This document shows positions 43,266-52,257 of a stretch of 52,521 nucleotides of DNA, piece after piece. The stretch lies in NCBI RefSeq assembly GCF_000422585.1, contig NZ_KE383889.1, forward strand, positions 16,974 to 69,494, in the 5' to 3' direction. This DNA is from Hugenholtzia roseola DSM 9546. Lineage in GTDB: Bacteria; Bacteroidota; Bacteroidia; Cytophagales; Bernardetiaceae. The translations under genes and the position numbers were made by a program. Every line of letters starts with the position of its first letter. The stretch's first letter is position 1. Under the pieces are notes generated by a model. That model ran no database searches. It was given only the letters and a program-made list of their open reading frames with translations, and was not told the DNA's origin.

Positions 43266-44564
43266 ATGAACGAAAACCTGCTTTTTATTGTACTTTCTCT
43301 ATTTTTTTCCGCCTGCTTTTCGGCGGCAGAGATGGCTTTCATTTCGGCAGACCGCCTGCAAGTTGCGCTTCGGCAGGGTGAAAATTCGCAGACGGCACGT
43401 TTTCTTCGTCTTTTTTACGAAAACGAAGATTATTTTATTTGCACAACCCTAACGGGCAATACCATTTCTTTGGTCTTGTACGGCATTTTTTTGGCACGCC
43501 TTTTAGATGAGCCGATTGCTTGGCTTATTGCCACTTGGCTTGGCGATATGAACCTTTCGCCTACTTTCCTCGACATTCTGACGATGCTCGCCCAAACCAG
43601 CGTTTCTACGGTCGTGGTCTTGGCAGTGGCAGAATTTCTACCCAAGACCTTAGCCTTAGTCAATCCCATGCGCACGCTCCTGACGTTGGCTTTTCTGATG
43701 CGCCTCGTTTATTTCGTTTTCTACCCCTTTGTGTGGCTTATCATACGTTCTACGGCGTTTTTTGTCAAGATTTTTTTTGGCATCAAGACCACAAAAAACG
43801 ACAAGACCAAACTTGGTTTGGCAGACCTCAATTTTTATGTCGAGAGCATAGACGAACAGCAGCAAGAAGTAGATAAGACTTTGATTAAAAACGCAATAGA
43901 ATTTAAAGAGCTAAAAGTGCGCGATTGTCTTATTCCGCGTATTGATATTGTAGGGATAGAAAAAAGCGAACCGATAGAAAAATTGCGCGAACTTTTTATC
44001 AAAAGCGGACATTCTAAAATTATTGTCTATGAAAAGGACATCGACAACGTGGTGGGATACTGCCATGTCCTGCGCATGTACGATAAGCCCAAAAAAATAG
44101 AGCAGATTATCGAAACTATCATCATGCTACCCGAAACGGCAAAAATCAATCAGCTTATGGTACAATTCATAAACCAAAGAAAAAGCATTGCCCTGATTAC
44201 AGACGAATATGGCGGTACGGCGGGTATCGTTACGGTGGAAGATGTGGTAGAAGAAATTTTAGGAGAGATTGAAGACGAACACGACGAGGAGCAGTTTTTA
44301 TTCCAACAACTTGACGAAAATACTTACGAACTGACGGCGCGTCATCTGATAGAGGAGCTAAACAAAAGCCACCAGTGGAATTTCCCCGAAGGCGACTACG
44401 ATACCTTGGGCGGCTACATTTTAAGCCTACATGGGAACGTTCCCAACGAGGGCGAGGTCATAGAAAACGAGCGTTTTACCATCGAAATCAAGTCTATGCG
44501 TGGAGCCAGAATCGATAACGTCCGCCTCACTTGGAAGCAAAAGCGCGACAAAGCGGAGGAATAA
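43266..44564 (+). CDS. CNNM/CorC-type protein (DUF21-CBS-CorC_HlyC)
   Basis: The 432-residue protein has an N-terminal DUF21 membrane domain (about 1-190, with CFSAAEMAFISADR, EFLPKTLALVNP), two CBS domains (about 205-330, including VRDCLIPRIDIVGI, RKSIALITDEYGGTAGIV) and a C-terminal CorC/HlyC domain (340-425, GDYDTLGGYILSLHG). Such proteins are thought to export or sense magnesium or other ions. GldE of gliding bacteria belongs to the same architecture, but no gld neighbour is seen to support that name. Confidence 0.9.
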   Translation: MNENLLFIVLSLFFSACFSAAEMAFISADRLQVALRQGENSQTARFLRLFYENEDYFICTTLTGNTISLVLYGIFLARLLDEPIAWLIATWLGDMNLSPTFLDILTMLAQTSVSTVVVLAVAEFLPKTLALVNPMRTLLTLAFLMRLVYFVFYPFVWLIIRSTAFFVKIFFGIKTTKNDKTKLGLADLNFYVESIDEQQQEVDKTLIKNAIEFKELKVRDCLIPRIDIVGIEKSEPIEKLRELFIKSGHSKIIVYEKDIDNVVGYCHVLRMYDKPKKIEQIIETIIMLPETAKINQLMVQFINQRKSIALITDEYGGTAGIVTVEDVVEEILGEIEDEHDEEQFLFQQLDENTYELTARHLIEELNKSHQWNFPEGDYDTLGGYILSLHGNVPNEGEVIENERFTIEIKSMRGARIDNVRLTWKQKRDKAEE

Positions 44565-44700
44565 GGGTTAATGCAGGCTGATGCAGGCACAGATAGCGAA
44601 AAAGTAAGGCGCAAAAAGGGTATTTTAGCCGAAAAGACGGCTTTTTGAAAAAAAAAGTCTAAAAAAAATAGCACCGTACATAGATTACGGTCTGCCTTTC

Positions 44701-44708
44701 TAACTTTG
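44701..44708 (+). promoter_or_regulatory. -7 box (TAACTTTG) for recA
   Basis: TAACTTTG lies 135 bases before the recA ATG. I find no TTTG at the right distance upstream and no obvious SOS box. Confidence 0.45.
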
Positions 44709-44843
44709 TAGCATAGGAAAGCGCAAGCAAAGGAGAGATTTATAGAAATTTGAGGTCGTGAAAGTTTCAATTTTTCTTTTTTCTTTCTAAATTGTGCCAA
44801 TCATTTTGATTTCACTTCTCTAAAATCGCAAATTCTTACGGAT

Positions 44844-45959
44844 ATGAGCAAAGATAATGATAAAAGTAAAAAATTAGAAGCCCTCAAAACCACTTTGGCG
44901 AAGCTCGACAAGACTTATGGCAAGGGTACGGTTATGAAAATGAACGATGAAAGCGTGGTAGAAGTACCCGTTATCTCGACAGGCTCGCTCGGACTCGATA
45001 TGGCACTCGGCGTGGGCGGTTTGCCACGTGGCAGAGTTATCGAAATCTATGGTCCTGAATCGTCAGGTAAGACAACTCTCACCCTGCATGCTATTGCGGA
45101 GGCGCAAAAAGCAGGCGGCTTGGCGGCTTTTATTGATGCCGAACACGCCTTCGACCGCATCTATGCCCAAAATTTAGGGGTAGATTTGGACAACCTCCTC
45201 ATTTCACAGCCTGATAGTGGCGAACAAGCCTTAGAAATTGCCGAACAGCTCATTCGCTCGACGGCTCTCGACATCGTCGTCATCGACTCGGTGGCAGCAC
45301 TCGTGCCAAAGGCAGAATTAGAAGGCGAAATGGGCGACTCGAAGATGGGTTTGCAGGCGCGTTTGATGTCGCAAGCCTTACGAAAACTGACAGGGGTTAT
45401 TAGCAAGACCAACTGCTGCTGCATTTTTATCAATCAGTTGCGCGAAAAAATCGGGGTCATGTTTGGAAACCCTGAAACTACCACAGGCGGAAACGCGCTT
45501 AAATTCTACGCCTCGGTGCGCCTCGATATTCGCCGCGTAGGTGCAATTAAAGAAGGCGATAAAATCTTGGGCAATCGTACAAGAGTGCAGGTGAAAAAGA
45601 ACAAAGTTGCGCCTCCTTTCCAGCAGGTAGAATTTGACATCATGTACGGACAAGGTATCTCAAAGGCGGGTGAAGTCTTGGATATTGCCGTAGAATACGA
45701 CCTCATCAAAAAATCAGGCTCTTGGTATTCTTATGCCGATAGCAAACTCGGACAGGGACGCGATGCCGTCAAAGCTCTTATCGAGGATAATCCTGAATTG
45801 ATGCAGGAATTGGAAAATAAAGTCCGCGAAAAGGTCAAGTCTAACGAACTCGAAAGCCGAAGCAAAAAAGGCGCGAAGGCGGCAGCACAAGCACCCGACG
45901 CACTCGAAGAAGAGGACGACCTTTTAGACGACGACCTTGATTTTGATGACGAAGACTAA
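44844..45959 (+). CDS. recA: Recombinase RecA
   Basis: The 371-residue protein has Walker [10 protein letters not shown], the [12 protein letters not shown] segment, [17 protein letters not shown], and the loop [20 protein letters not shown]. The acidic tail ([10 protein letters not shown]) is normal. It is the central strand-exchange ATPase and the activator of the SOS response. A terminator follows at 46047-46075. Confidence 0.98.
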   Translation: MSKDNDKSKKLEALKTTLAKLDKTYGKGTVMKMNDESVVEVPVISTGSLGLDMALGVGGLPRGRVIEIYGPESSGKTTLTLHAIAEAQKAGGLAAFIDAEHAFDRIYAQNLGVDLDNLLISQPDSGEQALEIAEQLIRSTALDIVVIDSVAALVPKAELEGEMGDSKMGLQARLMSQALRKLTGVISKTNCCCIFINQLREKIGVMFGNPETTTGGNALKFYASVRLDIRRVGAIKEGDKILGNRTRVQVKKNKVAPPFQQVEFDIMYGQGISKAGEVLDIAVEYDLIKKSGSWYSYADSKLGQGRDAVKALIEDNPELMQELENKVREKVKSNELESRSKKGAKAAAQAPDALEEEDDLLDDDLDFDDED

Positions 45960-46046
45960 TCATTTTGCCGTATCGATGTTTTTTAGCGATTCTTCTCTTT
46001 TATGCTAATTTGGAAGTAGCCTTGCTACTCCTTATCCTATCCTACG

Positions 46047-46075
46047 ATACAGACCTTAGTTTCTAAGGTCTGTAT
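46047..46075 (+). terminator. Terminator after recA
   Basis: ATACAGACCTTAG (46047-46059) pairs perfectly with CTAAGGTCTGTAT (46063-46075) around a TTT loop. The downstream T run is short (TGCATTTTATC), so termination may be moderate. Confidence 0.65.
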
Positions 46076-46233
46076 TGCATTTTATCTAAATTTGAGTCTA
46101 ATATTTTTCTAATTTGGGCTTCATTTTAGCCTAACTTTGTCTTAATCTTGTCTAATTCTTGTCTAATTCTGCCCTCTTTTGCCTTACTTCGTTTTTTCTT
46201 GTTTTTTCAATAGCCCTAAGCAACTCAAATGGC

Positions 46234-46241
46234 TATCTTTG
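46234..46241 (+). promoter_or_regulatory. -7 box (TATCTTTG) for the lipoprotein gene
   Basis: It lies 54 bases before the ATG at 46295 and inside the longer open frame beginning at 46229, so it supports the later start. No clear -33 element. Confidence 0.5.
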
Positions 46242-46294
46242 CGTCTTGTTTTCGGTTTTCAAATTCCTTTTTATCTTTCAAACAAAAAAAATCT

Positions 46295-46813
46295 ATGCAG
46301 CATATTCAGAAAATTTTTTGCCTTCTCATTTTCGCCCTTCTTGTAGTGGCTTGTAAAAAAGACGACCCCGAACCTACGCCCGAACAAAACCTAACAGGAA
46401 AGTGGAAAATTACCACTGCCGACGTGAAATTATTTGCAGCAGGAACAGACATTACCGAAGATTTTATCGGCGATAGCTCTGATATTGTACCCGACAATAC
46501 CATCATAGAATTTAAAGCCGACGGCACTTTTACCACAATCCCCGAAGATGGCACGCCGCCACAAACAGGCACTTGGGAATTTTTAGAAAATAAGACCAAA
46601 ATTAAGTTTTCAGGACTTTTCGGAGATGATAGCGGATTCGAGGATTTCCTTGATGCCCAAACTTTGGCGCAAATTCAGACCTACAACGTTGCCCAGCTTA
46701 CTTCAAGCGCGTTACAGATTCAAAATTCTACGCCTGTGCAGGTAGATATTCCAAATCTGCCCATTCCGATTACGATAGAAGTGCGCCAAGATATTACCTT
46801 TGCCAAGCAGTAA
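46295..46813 (+). CDS. Small lipoprotein with a lipocalin-like domain
   Basis: The 172-residue protein has a signal ending in the lipobox LLVVAC (C20 or nearby) followed by KKDDPEP, the usual outward-facing linker. The domain opens LTGKWKITTADVKLF and contains IIEFKADGTFTT and TGTWEFLENKTKIKFS, typical of lipocalin-like stress lipoproteins in Bacteroidota. It is similar in kind to the protein at 39907-40419. Ligand unknown. Confidence 0.72.
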   Translation: MQHIQKIFCLLIFALLVVACKKDDPEPTPEQNLTGKWKITTADVKLFAAGTDITEDFIGDSSDIVPDNTIIEFKADGTFTTIPEDGTPPQTGTWEFLENKTKIKFSGLFGDDSGFEDFLDAQTLAQIQTYNVAQLTSSALQIQNSTPVQVDIPNLPIPITIEVRQDITFAKQ

Positions 46814-46837
46814 GAAGGCACTTTGATTATTTTTCAA

Positions 46838-46859
46838 TATCTTTGCAAGACTATCTTTG
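46838..46859 (+). promoter_or_regulatory. Tandem -7 boxes before gatC (TATCTTTG x2)
   Basis: TATCTTTG occurs at 46838-46845 and 46852-46859, 14 bases apart. A TTTG (46822-46825) lies 12 and 26 bases upstream of them, which fits neither well. Transcripts starting here would pass through the tandem repeat and the hairpin before gatC. Confidence 0.45.
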
Positions 46860-46863
46860 CCAG

Positions 46864-46889
46864 TCTGATAGACAACTCTGATAGACAAC
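46864..46889 (+). repeat. 13-bp tandem direct repeat
   Basis: TCTGATAGACAAC is present twice in a row between the tandem -7 boxes and the hairpin. It may be a regulator site or chance. Confidence 0.6.
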
Positions 46890-46923
46890 CTTGACGATTT
46901 AAAAAGTCGAGGTTGTTTTTTTT
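46885..46923 (+). terminator. Intrinsic terminator or attenuator ahead of gatC
   Basis: ACAACCTTGAC (46885-46895) pairs with GTCGAGGTTGT (46906-46916), with one T-G wobble, followed by a run of T to 46923. It can end the lipoprotein transcript. It also lies between promoter-like boxes and the gatC start (46945), so it could act as an attenuator. Confidence 0.75.
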
Positions 46924-46944
46924 CAAAACCTATCTCTTTTGCTT

Positions 46945-47238
46945 ATGTCTGTTGTTGTTGATAAAAAATTGCTCTACCAATTAGCACACCTTTCCCGTTT
47001 GCGCTTTTCTGATTCCGAGGAGGCGCAGATGATAGAGGATTTGAACGCCATTCTCGATTGGGTGGAAGAACTCAAAGCAGTCGATACCGAAGGCATCGAG
47101 CCACTGACGCATATTTCCGAAGAGGTCAATGTCTTGCGTGCAGATGCCGTAACGGATACGATTAGCCGTGAGCAGGCTTTGAAAAATGCACCGAAACGCG
47201 ATTCAGATTATTTTCGCGTGCCTAAGGTGATAGAATAA
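46945..47238 (+). CDS. gatC: Asp-tRNA(Asn)/Glu-tRNA(Gln) amidotransferase subunit GatC
   Basis: The 97-residue protein has the family features LAHLSRLRFSDSE, MIEDLNAILDWVEEL, VDTEGIEPLTH and RDSDYFRVPKVIE. GatC clamps GatA and GatB in the transamidosome that makes Gln-tRNA and Asn-tRNA. gatA and gatB are not in the window. ATG 46945 gives a normal N-terminus. Confidence 0.93.
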   Translation: MSVVVDKKLLYQLAHLSRLRFSDSEEAQMIEDLNAILDWVEELKAVDTEGIEPLTHISEEVNVLRADAVTDTISREQALKNAPKRDSDYFRVPKVIE

Positions 47239-47476
47239 ACGCCCTTTTTAGAGAGCATTTGCATTTCCGTAGGGACAACGCACCGCGTTGTCTGAATTAT
47301 GCACGGAGGCTTCTATTCGGTATCATTTTTTCTGCATAAATGCCAAAAAATGATTTGGTTTTCGAACCCTCCCCTATGGGGGGAGGGCAGGGTGGGGGTT
47401 CAGAAGGATTGTTCAAAGCACAAAAATCTATTGACCTTCTGACCGTTGTAGCAAGGTTGTTCTCCCAAACGGCTTT
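47239..47476. repeat. Cluster of palindromic repeats after gatC
   Basis: Three structures lie in 238 bases. GACAACGC-ACC-GCGTTGTC occurs at about 47272-47290. ATCATTTTTT (47322-47331) pairs with AAAAAATGAT (47345-47354) around an inner GCAT/ATGC. A GC-rich palindrome (47364-47402) belongs to the same repeat family as 41581-41598. None is a coding region. Confidence 0.6.
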
Positions 47477-48760
47477 TTAGCCCCCATAATCGCGCACCGC
47501 AGGCGGCAGATACGTTTCCCCTTCGGCGCGAATACGCTTGTACTCTTGCCAGTCGAAGGTGCGTAGGAAGTAGGCTGCCGCTTTTGCACCTCTTATGAAA
47601 AGGTCTAATTTGTCTTCTTTGGAAAGGCGAAAATCTATCCACTTGTGTTTGCCTGTGTCTATCCAAGTGATAAGGCGATTGTAGTCGCGATTACGAAGCA
47701 GGAAATTATAGTCCGAAACTTGGCGAGCCGCATCTAAGATGGCGCGGCTAAACATAAAAGGATTGGTTATCAGATTGGGCTGCAAACGCTCACTGCCCAA
47801 TTTTGCGCCGAATGTAGGCATGCGAGGGACGGTCTTTTGGGTATGAAAAACGTCTATGGGGAAATTCGACACCATGCCTCCATCTACAAAATAAGCGGCG
47901 GCAGGGATTTCGCCCCTATAATTGACCAACTTTTTCCAGCGAAGCTGTGCGCTGCGTCCTTGTGGTAGGTTTTCTATTTTAAAAGGCAGGAAGAAAAAAG
48001 GAATAGACATAGAAGCCCGCACAAAGTCGGCAGGGCTAAATAGGTCGTCTTTCCAATAAAGCCCTTTCATTTCGGGGAAAACAACCTTCGTTTCAGTCGT
48101 TACGTCAGTAGCGATAATGGCTAACCTGCGCCGCAAGCCTTCTGTATTTTCGCCTACCCCTTGTCGGATACGCAAGCCTTCGGGTACTTGGGCGAGGCGA
48201 TTTTCTAAATCTTGGGCAGTATAGATTTGATGTGCCGCCAAGCCCTCTTTGAGCCATTGATAGAAATGCGCTCCCTCCACTAAGCCCCAATCTTGCCAAA
48301 GGCGATTTAGTACGCGCACACTTTTCCAGACCAAACTTGCCAAAGGAACGGTATTGTCGTGGCTTTCTATCAATACTTTGGCAAACTCACGCGCTGCCGC
48401 ATCGCCATCTACAAAGTCAAAAAAATCCTTTTGGGCAATCCGCTCCAAGACAAATTCCGCCTTCGATTGATGCTTTTCCTTTTCGCCTGCTTCGGGAATG
48501 GCTGCTAAAAGTAGGGCGTTGATAGCTCCTGCCGAAGTGCCTGCCAAACCCAGAAAGCGAATCCCCATCTTTTCCAACACATAGATATAACCCAAAAGGG
48601 CAATACCCAAAACGCCGCCCCCTTCTTGCACCAAATCCACGTATTGATGCCCTTCTTCATCTAAAACATCAGAAAAAATTTTGCGATGCACCCCTGTTTT
48701 TTTTAGGCTGCTAATAAGATTTTTCATAATCGGGTGTTGGGTAAAATCACGCGCTTGCAT
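47477..48760 (-). CDS. Patatin-like phospholipase
   Basis: The 427-residue protein has the oxyanion-hole stretch EGGGVLGIALLGY, the nucleophile elbow GTSAG, and VDGGMVSNFP with the catalytic Asp. It is longer than the patatin at 27146-28186 and has a different C-terminal region rich in aromatic/basic residues. No signal peptide is evident. Starts at 48760 or 48727 are possible. It is separated from the gene upstream by a divergent spacer and should be monocistronic. Confidence 0.9.
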   Translation of the reverse strand: MQARDFTQHPIMKNLISSLKKTGVHRKIFSDVLDEEGHQYVDLVQEGGGVLGIALLGYIYVLEKMGIRFLGLAGTSAGAINALLLAAIPEAGEKEKHQSKAEFVLERIAQKDFFDFVDGDAAAREFAKVLIESHDNTVPLASLVWKSVRVLNRLWQDWGLVEGAHFYQWLKEGLAAHQIYTAQDLENRLAQVPEGLRIRQGVGENTEGLRRRLAIIATDVTTETKVVFPEMKGLYWKDDLFSPADFVRASMSIPFFFLPFKIENLPQGRSAQLRWKKLVNYRGEIPAAAYFVDGGMVSNFPIDVFHTQKTVPRMPTFGAKLGSERLQPNLITNPFMFSRAILDAARQVSDYNFLLRNRDYNRLITWIDTGKHKWIDFRLSKEDKLDLFIRGAKAAAYFLRTFDWQEYKRIRAEGETYLPPAVRDYGG

Positions 48761-48932
48761 AGGGAGGCTGGAAAAGAGAAGTGAGAAATGAAAGTAGGAT
48801 TATTATTTTATTTTTTAGCATCATAGAAAGAAAAACGATTGCGCCAAACGCTGCTTATCGTCCTTTGACAATTTTTAAGACCTGCGCCTTTTAAAAAAGC
48901 CACGAAAAGCAAAAGCAAACGCTGAAAACTTA

Positions 48933-48940
48933 GTACCTTT
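48933..48940 (+). promoter_or_regulatory. -7 box (TACCTTTG) for the DUF6452 operon
   Basis: TACCTTTG matches TAnnTTTG and lies 73 bases before ATG 49013. No TTTG is present at the right distance upstream. Confidence 0.45.
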
Positions 48941-49012
48941 GCGTTTCTATTGGGCAAAAGGCAAACTCTGCCTCTGCCTTTCAGGTGGTAAGCTACTTCT
49001 TTTTCACGTCTT

Positions 49013-49651
49013 ATGTCGATTCTTTCTTTCCAAAAATTGCGAGCTACGTTTTCCCTTCCACCTTCCCAAAAGCAGGAACAGCAAGGGAAAGGCGATTGGC
49101 GTATGCTTTTCAAGATACCATTTTTTGCGCAAAAAAAACAAAAGGTTTCCTTTTTTCCTATCCTAAAAAATAAGACGGCTTGGGCAAAGGCAGGGCTTAC
49201 ATTAGCAGGGCTTTCCCTTACGGCGTGTCAAGATTGTACCTTTATTTCTGACAATTTACAAAGGGTACGCCTCGAATTTGCTACCCCCCTGACCCAGACG
49301 GCACGCGATACACTCTTGCAGGCAGAGATTATCGGGCTTGTCCCCGGCTCGCTTTCGCCTATGGAAAAAGCCGTAGAGATTGGCACAAGCGGACGTAAAA
49401 CCTTCGACCTGCGCCTCTTTACGCGCTATGATACAACGATTTACCGTTTTGCCGCCCTTGTCGATACCATTCCCGACGATACCCTGATGCTGCGCTATCG
49501 CAAGCAAGTTGTCATCTTGCCACCTGATTGCGGTTACGACGAAGCCATTAGCGATTTGGAAGTATTGTACCATACCTTCGATTCGGTTAAAATCCTCAAT
49601 ACGCGCCTACAAGTTACCAATACCACTTCTGATATTCAGATATTTGACTAA
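49013..49651 (+). CDS. DUF6452-family lipoprotein
   Basis: The 212-residue product (182 from the ATG at 49103) has a hydrophobic segment with the lipobox LSLTAC about 70 residues in from 49013. The mature part, with CTFISDNLQRVRLEF and LPPDCGYDEAISDLEVLYHTFDSVKI, matches the DUF6452 family of Bacteroidota. Its partner DUF6048 gene follows directly. The pair is usually beside rlmD, which is not in this window. The long N-region favours the later start (49103). Confidence 0.75.
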   Translation: MSILSFQKLRATFSLPPSQKQEQQGKGDWRMLFKIPFFAQKKQKVSFFPILKNKTAWAKAGLTLAGLSLTACQDCTFISDNLQRVRLEFATPLTQTARDTLLQAEIIGLVPGSLSPMEKAVEIGTSGRKTFDLRLFTRYDTTIYRFAALVDTIPDDTLMLRYRKQVVILPPDCGYDEAISDLEVLYHTFDSVKILNTRLQVTNTTSDIQIFD

Positions 49652-49655
49652 AAGT

Positions 49656-50432
49656 ATGAACTTCTTGCTTCAAAAAAAGCCCTTTTTTCTTTTTCTTCTC
49701 TTGGGATTAGGATTTTGCGCCCCTTTGCAGGCACAAAATAATACCACTGCCGATTCGGTGAGCGTTTCTGCACCCAAAAAGACGACCAAAAAGCCCAAAG
49801 ACCCCATACCGTTCCAATTCAAGGGGCTGCGTGTGGGTACAAATGTGTTTAGTCTGATTTTAGCCGCGCGTGATTTCAACCAATTTCGCCCCGAACTCAA
49901 TGCAGAGTTAAATGTTAGCAATCGCTATTTTCTTACCTTTGATGCAGGCTACTCTGATATGCGAAGCCAGAAATTGGGTACAAATTCTTTTTTATACCAA
50001 AATCAGGGCATCTTTTTGCGAGCAGGCATAGACTACAATTTGATGGTTAGAACCTTCGACGACGAGGCTCTTTTTTTGGGGGTCAGATATGGCATTTCTA
50101 ATTTTTCACAGCGTTTGAATTACAATGTAGATGGGCAGTATTGGGATTTTGAAGCCATAGACAATCCCGACCGCGACCGCTATCCTGTGTCGCTTTCAGA
50201 AGATAATTTGAGCCTAAGTTGGGCAGAAATTGTAGGTGGCTTTAAAGTGAATTTGGGGCAGCAGGGCTTTTGGAAAAATATTTACATGCAGCCTACCTTT
50301 ATGTTGCAATTTCGCCTCACCGACCCTGCCTATCGCCTCATCAAGCCTACCGATATTCCCGGTTTTGGGCGCAATTTCTCGCGCACGCATTTGGCTTTTG
50401 CATATAGAATGGTCTGGCAATTTGGCAAGTAA
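49656..50432 (+). CDS. DUF6048-family exported beta-barrel protein
   Basis: The 258-residue protein has a signal peptide (about 5-26, ending LQAQ) and beta-strand repeats ending in an aromatic residue-rich C-terminus (RMVWQFGK), as expected for an outer-membrane protein. FKGLRVGTNVFSLILA and FLGVRYGISNFSQRLNY are typical of DUF6048. It starts 4 bases after DUF6452, so the two are translationally coupled. Function unknown; conserved pairing suggests a shared envelope role. Confidence 0.82.
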   Translation: MNFLLQKKPFFLFLLLGLGFCAPLQAQNNTTADSVSVSAPKKTTKKPKDPIPFQFKGLRVGTNVFSLILAARDFNQFRPELNAELNVSNRYFLTFDAGYSDMRSQKLGTNSFLYQNQGIFLRAGIDYNLMVRTFDDEALFLGVRYGISNFSQRLNYNVDGQYWDFEAIDNPDRDRYPVSLSEDNLSLSWAEIVGGFKVNLGQQGFWKNIYMQPTFMLQFRLTDPAYRLIKPTDIPGFGRNFSRTHLAFAYRMVWQFGK

Positions 50433-50506
50433 GCCGCTTGTTTGCAGCCAAACCTATGCGCTGCCTCTGTCTTATTTCGTAAAATGACGTTTTAAATTTT
50501 GATAGC

Positions 50507-52168
50507 ATGCTCCATTTGAATACGATAAGTTTTTGTTCTATTTTTTCATTTTTTTCAAAAAAAAGCCTTCCTTTGCTTGCCTTATGGGGCTTGCTCCTGC
50601 TTTTTTCAAACGCACAAGCACAAGACAAGACCCAAGAAAATAAACAAAAAAAGACCACCGACTTTATTTATGTAGATATTCCGAAAGAATTTATCCTCCC
50701 TACGGATTCGGCAGGCAGGGCTTTTTACGACTCTTTGGCAAAAAGTGCTATCGCCAAAAAGGATACTTTCGGATTGGATACACAAGATTCTCTTTTTGCA
50801 GACAAAAAAGAGAAAACCGAAAGAGACAAGAAGCCCAAACAAGACCTACAAGAACAAACCGACAAAGAAATTGCTCAAACAGATGAAAGTCTAAAAGAAA
50901 AAAATGCTCAAAAGCAACAAGAAAAATCGCCAAACACAAAACAGCCCGACAATCAAACTAAGCCTAACACCGAAGCCATAGCACAAAAGCAAAACCCCGA
51001 CAGTGAAACAGAAGGCGAAGATGCCCTATTAAATCCACTTTCTATGATTGCGACGGCAGCGCAGCAGGGCGAGGGCGGTGAAGATGACCCCGAAGGCGAA
51101 ATGGAAGAAGACACAAACCAAAATCCTACTATCCTGCGTATAGATGGCAAGGGAAAGGGTGGTAATCAGACAAATCTAAACTTGAAATTGGCACAGGGAA
51201 AGACCCAAAAAATAGCCAAAGACACAACCATTGTGCAGCTCTTTTATTTAGACGGCGTAGGGGCAGTTTGGCTACCTGATAGCCTACTTTCCGACGTGCG
51301 CATGGCGAAATCTTTTTTGAGAGAAGACACTACCAACTACGATAATTTTGAATTTGAAAATATCGTCATGGTATCGGAGGAATTAGCCATCGACTGCGTC
51401 TGGGTTACGCTCAATCAATACTACGCCATTTGGAGTTCGGAAATCATCAATCCCTATAAAAGTGATGCCACTACTTTCAAAGATACCATTTCGCTCCAAC
51501 TCTACGACCCTGCCTTAGCGCACCTTTGGGCAATGCCCCTCGATACAAGTCAGGTAAATTCCAAATTTGGCTGGCGTGGGCGGCGTTGGCATCATGGCAT
51601 AGACCTCGAATTGGATACAGGCGACCCCGTCTATGCCGTCTTTGATGGGATTGTGCGCATCGAACGCTACAATTCAGGCTATGGCAATCATGTCGTTTTG
51701 CGCCATTACAACGGACTCGAAACCCTTTATGCGCATTTAAGCCAAACTGATGTAGAAGTAGGCACTTTTGTCAAGGCGGGACAGCAACTTGGCTTGGGCG
51801 GTAGTACAGGGCGCAGCACAGGACCGCACCTGCATTTTGAAGTTCGATATGAAGGGCATACCATCGACCCAAGTTTGGTCTTCGACTTTCCCAATCATAC
51901 CATTGCCGCACAAACTTTTCATATTGTACCCAAATATTTTGCACACTTAGGCAATCGTCATCACCGTACCCAAAACATACGCCAAAGCTACACCCAAACG
52001 GGTAAGGCACAGGATAGCCGTCAGGTTATTTATCATACCGTCCGCTACGGCGATTCGTATTGGAAAATTAGCCGCATGTACGGCACAAGCATGGACGCAA
52101 TCTGCAAACTTAACGGCATTACCTTAAAAACGCCTTTGCGTGTAGGCAAAAAATTGAGAGTGCGCTAA
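50507..52168 (+). CDS. M23 family (LytM-type) peptidoglycan endopeptidase with LysM domain
   Basis: The 553-residue protein has a signal peptide (about 20-38, ending AQAQ), a long Gln/Lys/Glu-rich low-complexity linker (about 90-215), an M23 domain (about 350-450) with HHGIDLEL, the LYAHLS segment and HLHFEV, and a C-terminal LysM domain (about 508-553, YHTVRYGDSYWKISRMYG). Zinc-binding residues of the endopeptidase fold are present. It is expected to cut peptidoglycan cross-links or activate other hydrolases in the periplasm. Confidence 0.92.
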   Translation: MLHLNTISFCSIFSFFSKKSLPLLALWGLLLLFSNAQAQDKTQENKQKKTTDFIYVDIPKEFILPTDSAGRAFYDSLAKSAIAKKDTFGLDTQDSLFADKKEKTERDKKPKQDLQEQTDKEIAQTDESLKEKNAQKQQEKSPNTKQPDNQTKPNTEAIAQKQNPDSETEGEDALLNPLSMIATAAQQGEGGEDDPEGEMEEDTNQNPTILRIDGKGKGGNQTNLNLKLAQGKTQKIAKDTTIVQLFYLDGVGAVWLPDSLLSDVRMAKSFLREDTTNYDNFEFENIVMVSEELAIDCVWVTLNQYYAIWSSEIINPYKSDATTFKDTISLQLYDPALAHLWAMPLDTSQVNSKFGWRGRRWHHGIDLELDTGDPVYAVFDGIVRIERYNSGYGNHVVLRHYNGLETLYAHLSQTDVEVGTFVKAGQQLGLGGSTGRSTGPHLHFEVRYEGHTIDPSLVFDFPNHTIAAQTFHIVPKYFAHLGNRHHRTQNIRQSYTQTGKAQDSRQVIYHTVRYGDSYWKISRMYGTSMDAICKLNGITLKTPLRVGKKLRVR

Positions 52169-52257
52169 AAAGTTGTTGTCATCAACTTTAAAAACAAATT
52201 CCCAAAAAAATGCTTTAAAATTTCGTATCTTCGCAATAGCACCAAAAAGAAACGACA

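Larger units (their letters stand above)
45960..46294. other. Intergenic region after recA (335 bp)
   Basis: The region contains the recA terminator (46047-46075), an AT-rich stretch with two tandem copies of TCTTGTCTAAT (46146-46156, 46157-46167), a TAACTTTG box (46132-46139) and a TATCTTTG box (46234-46241), the latter probably serving the lipoprotein gene. No further gene is evident. Confidence 0.5.

Noticed and set aside
46146-46167. Tandem TCTTGTCTAAT repeats as a possible CRISPR
   Set aside because: Only two adjacent copies with no spacers; likely simple AT-rich repeat.
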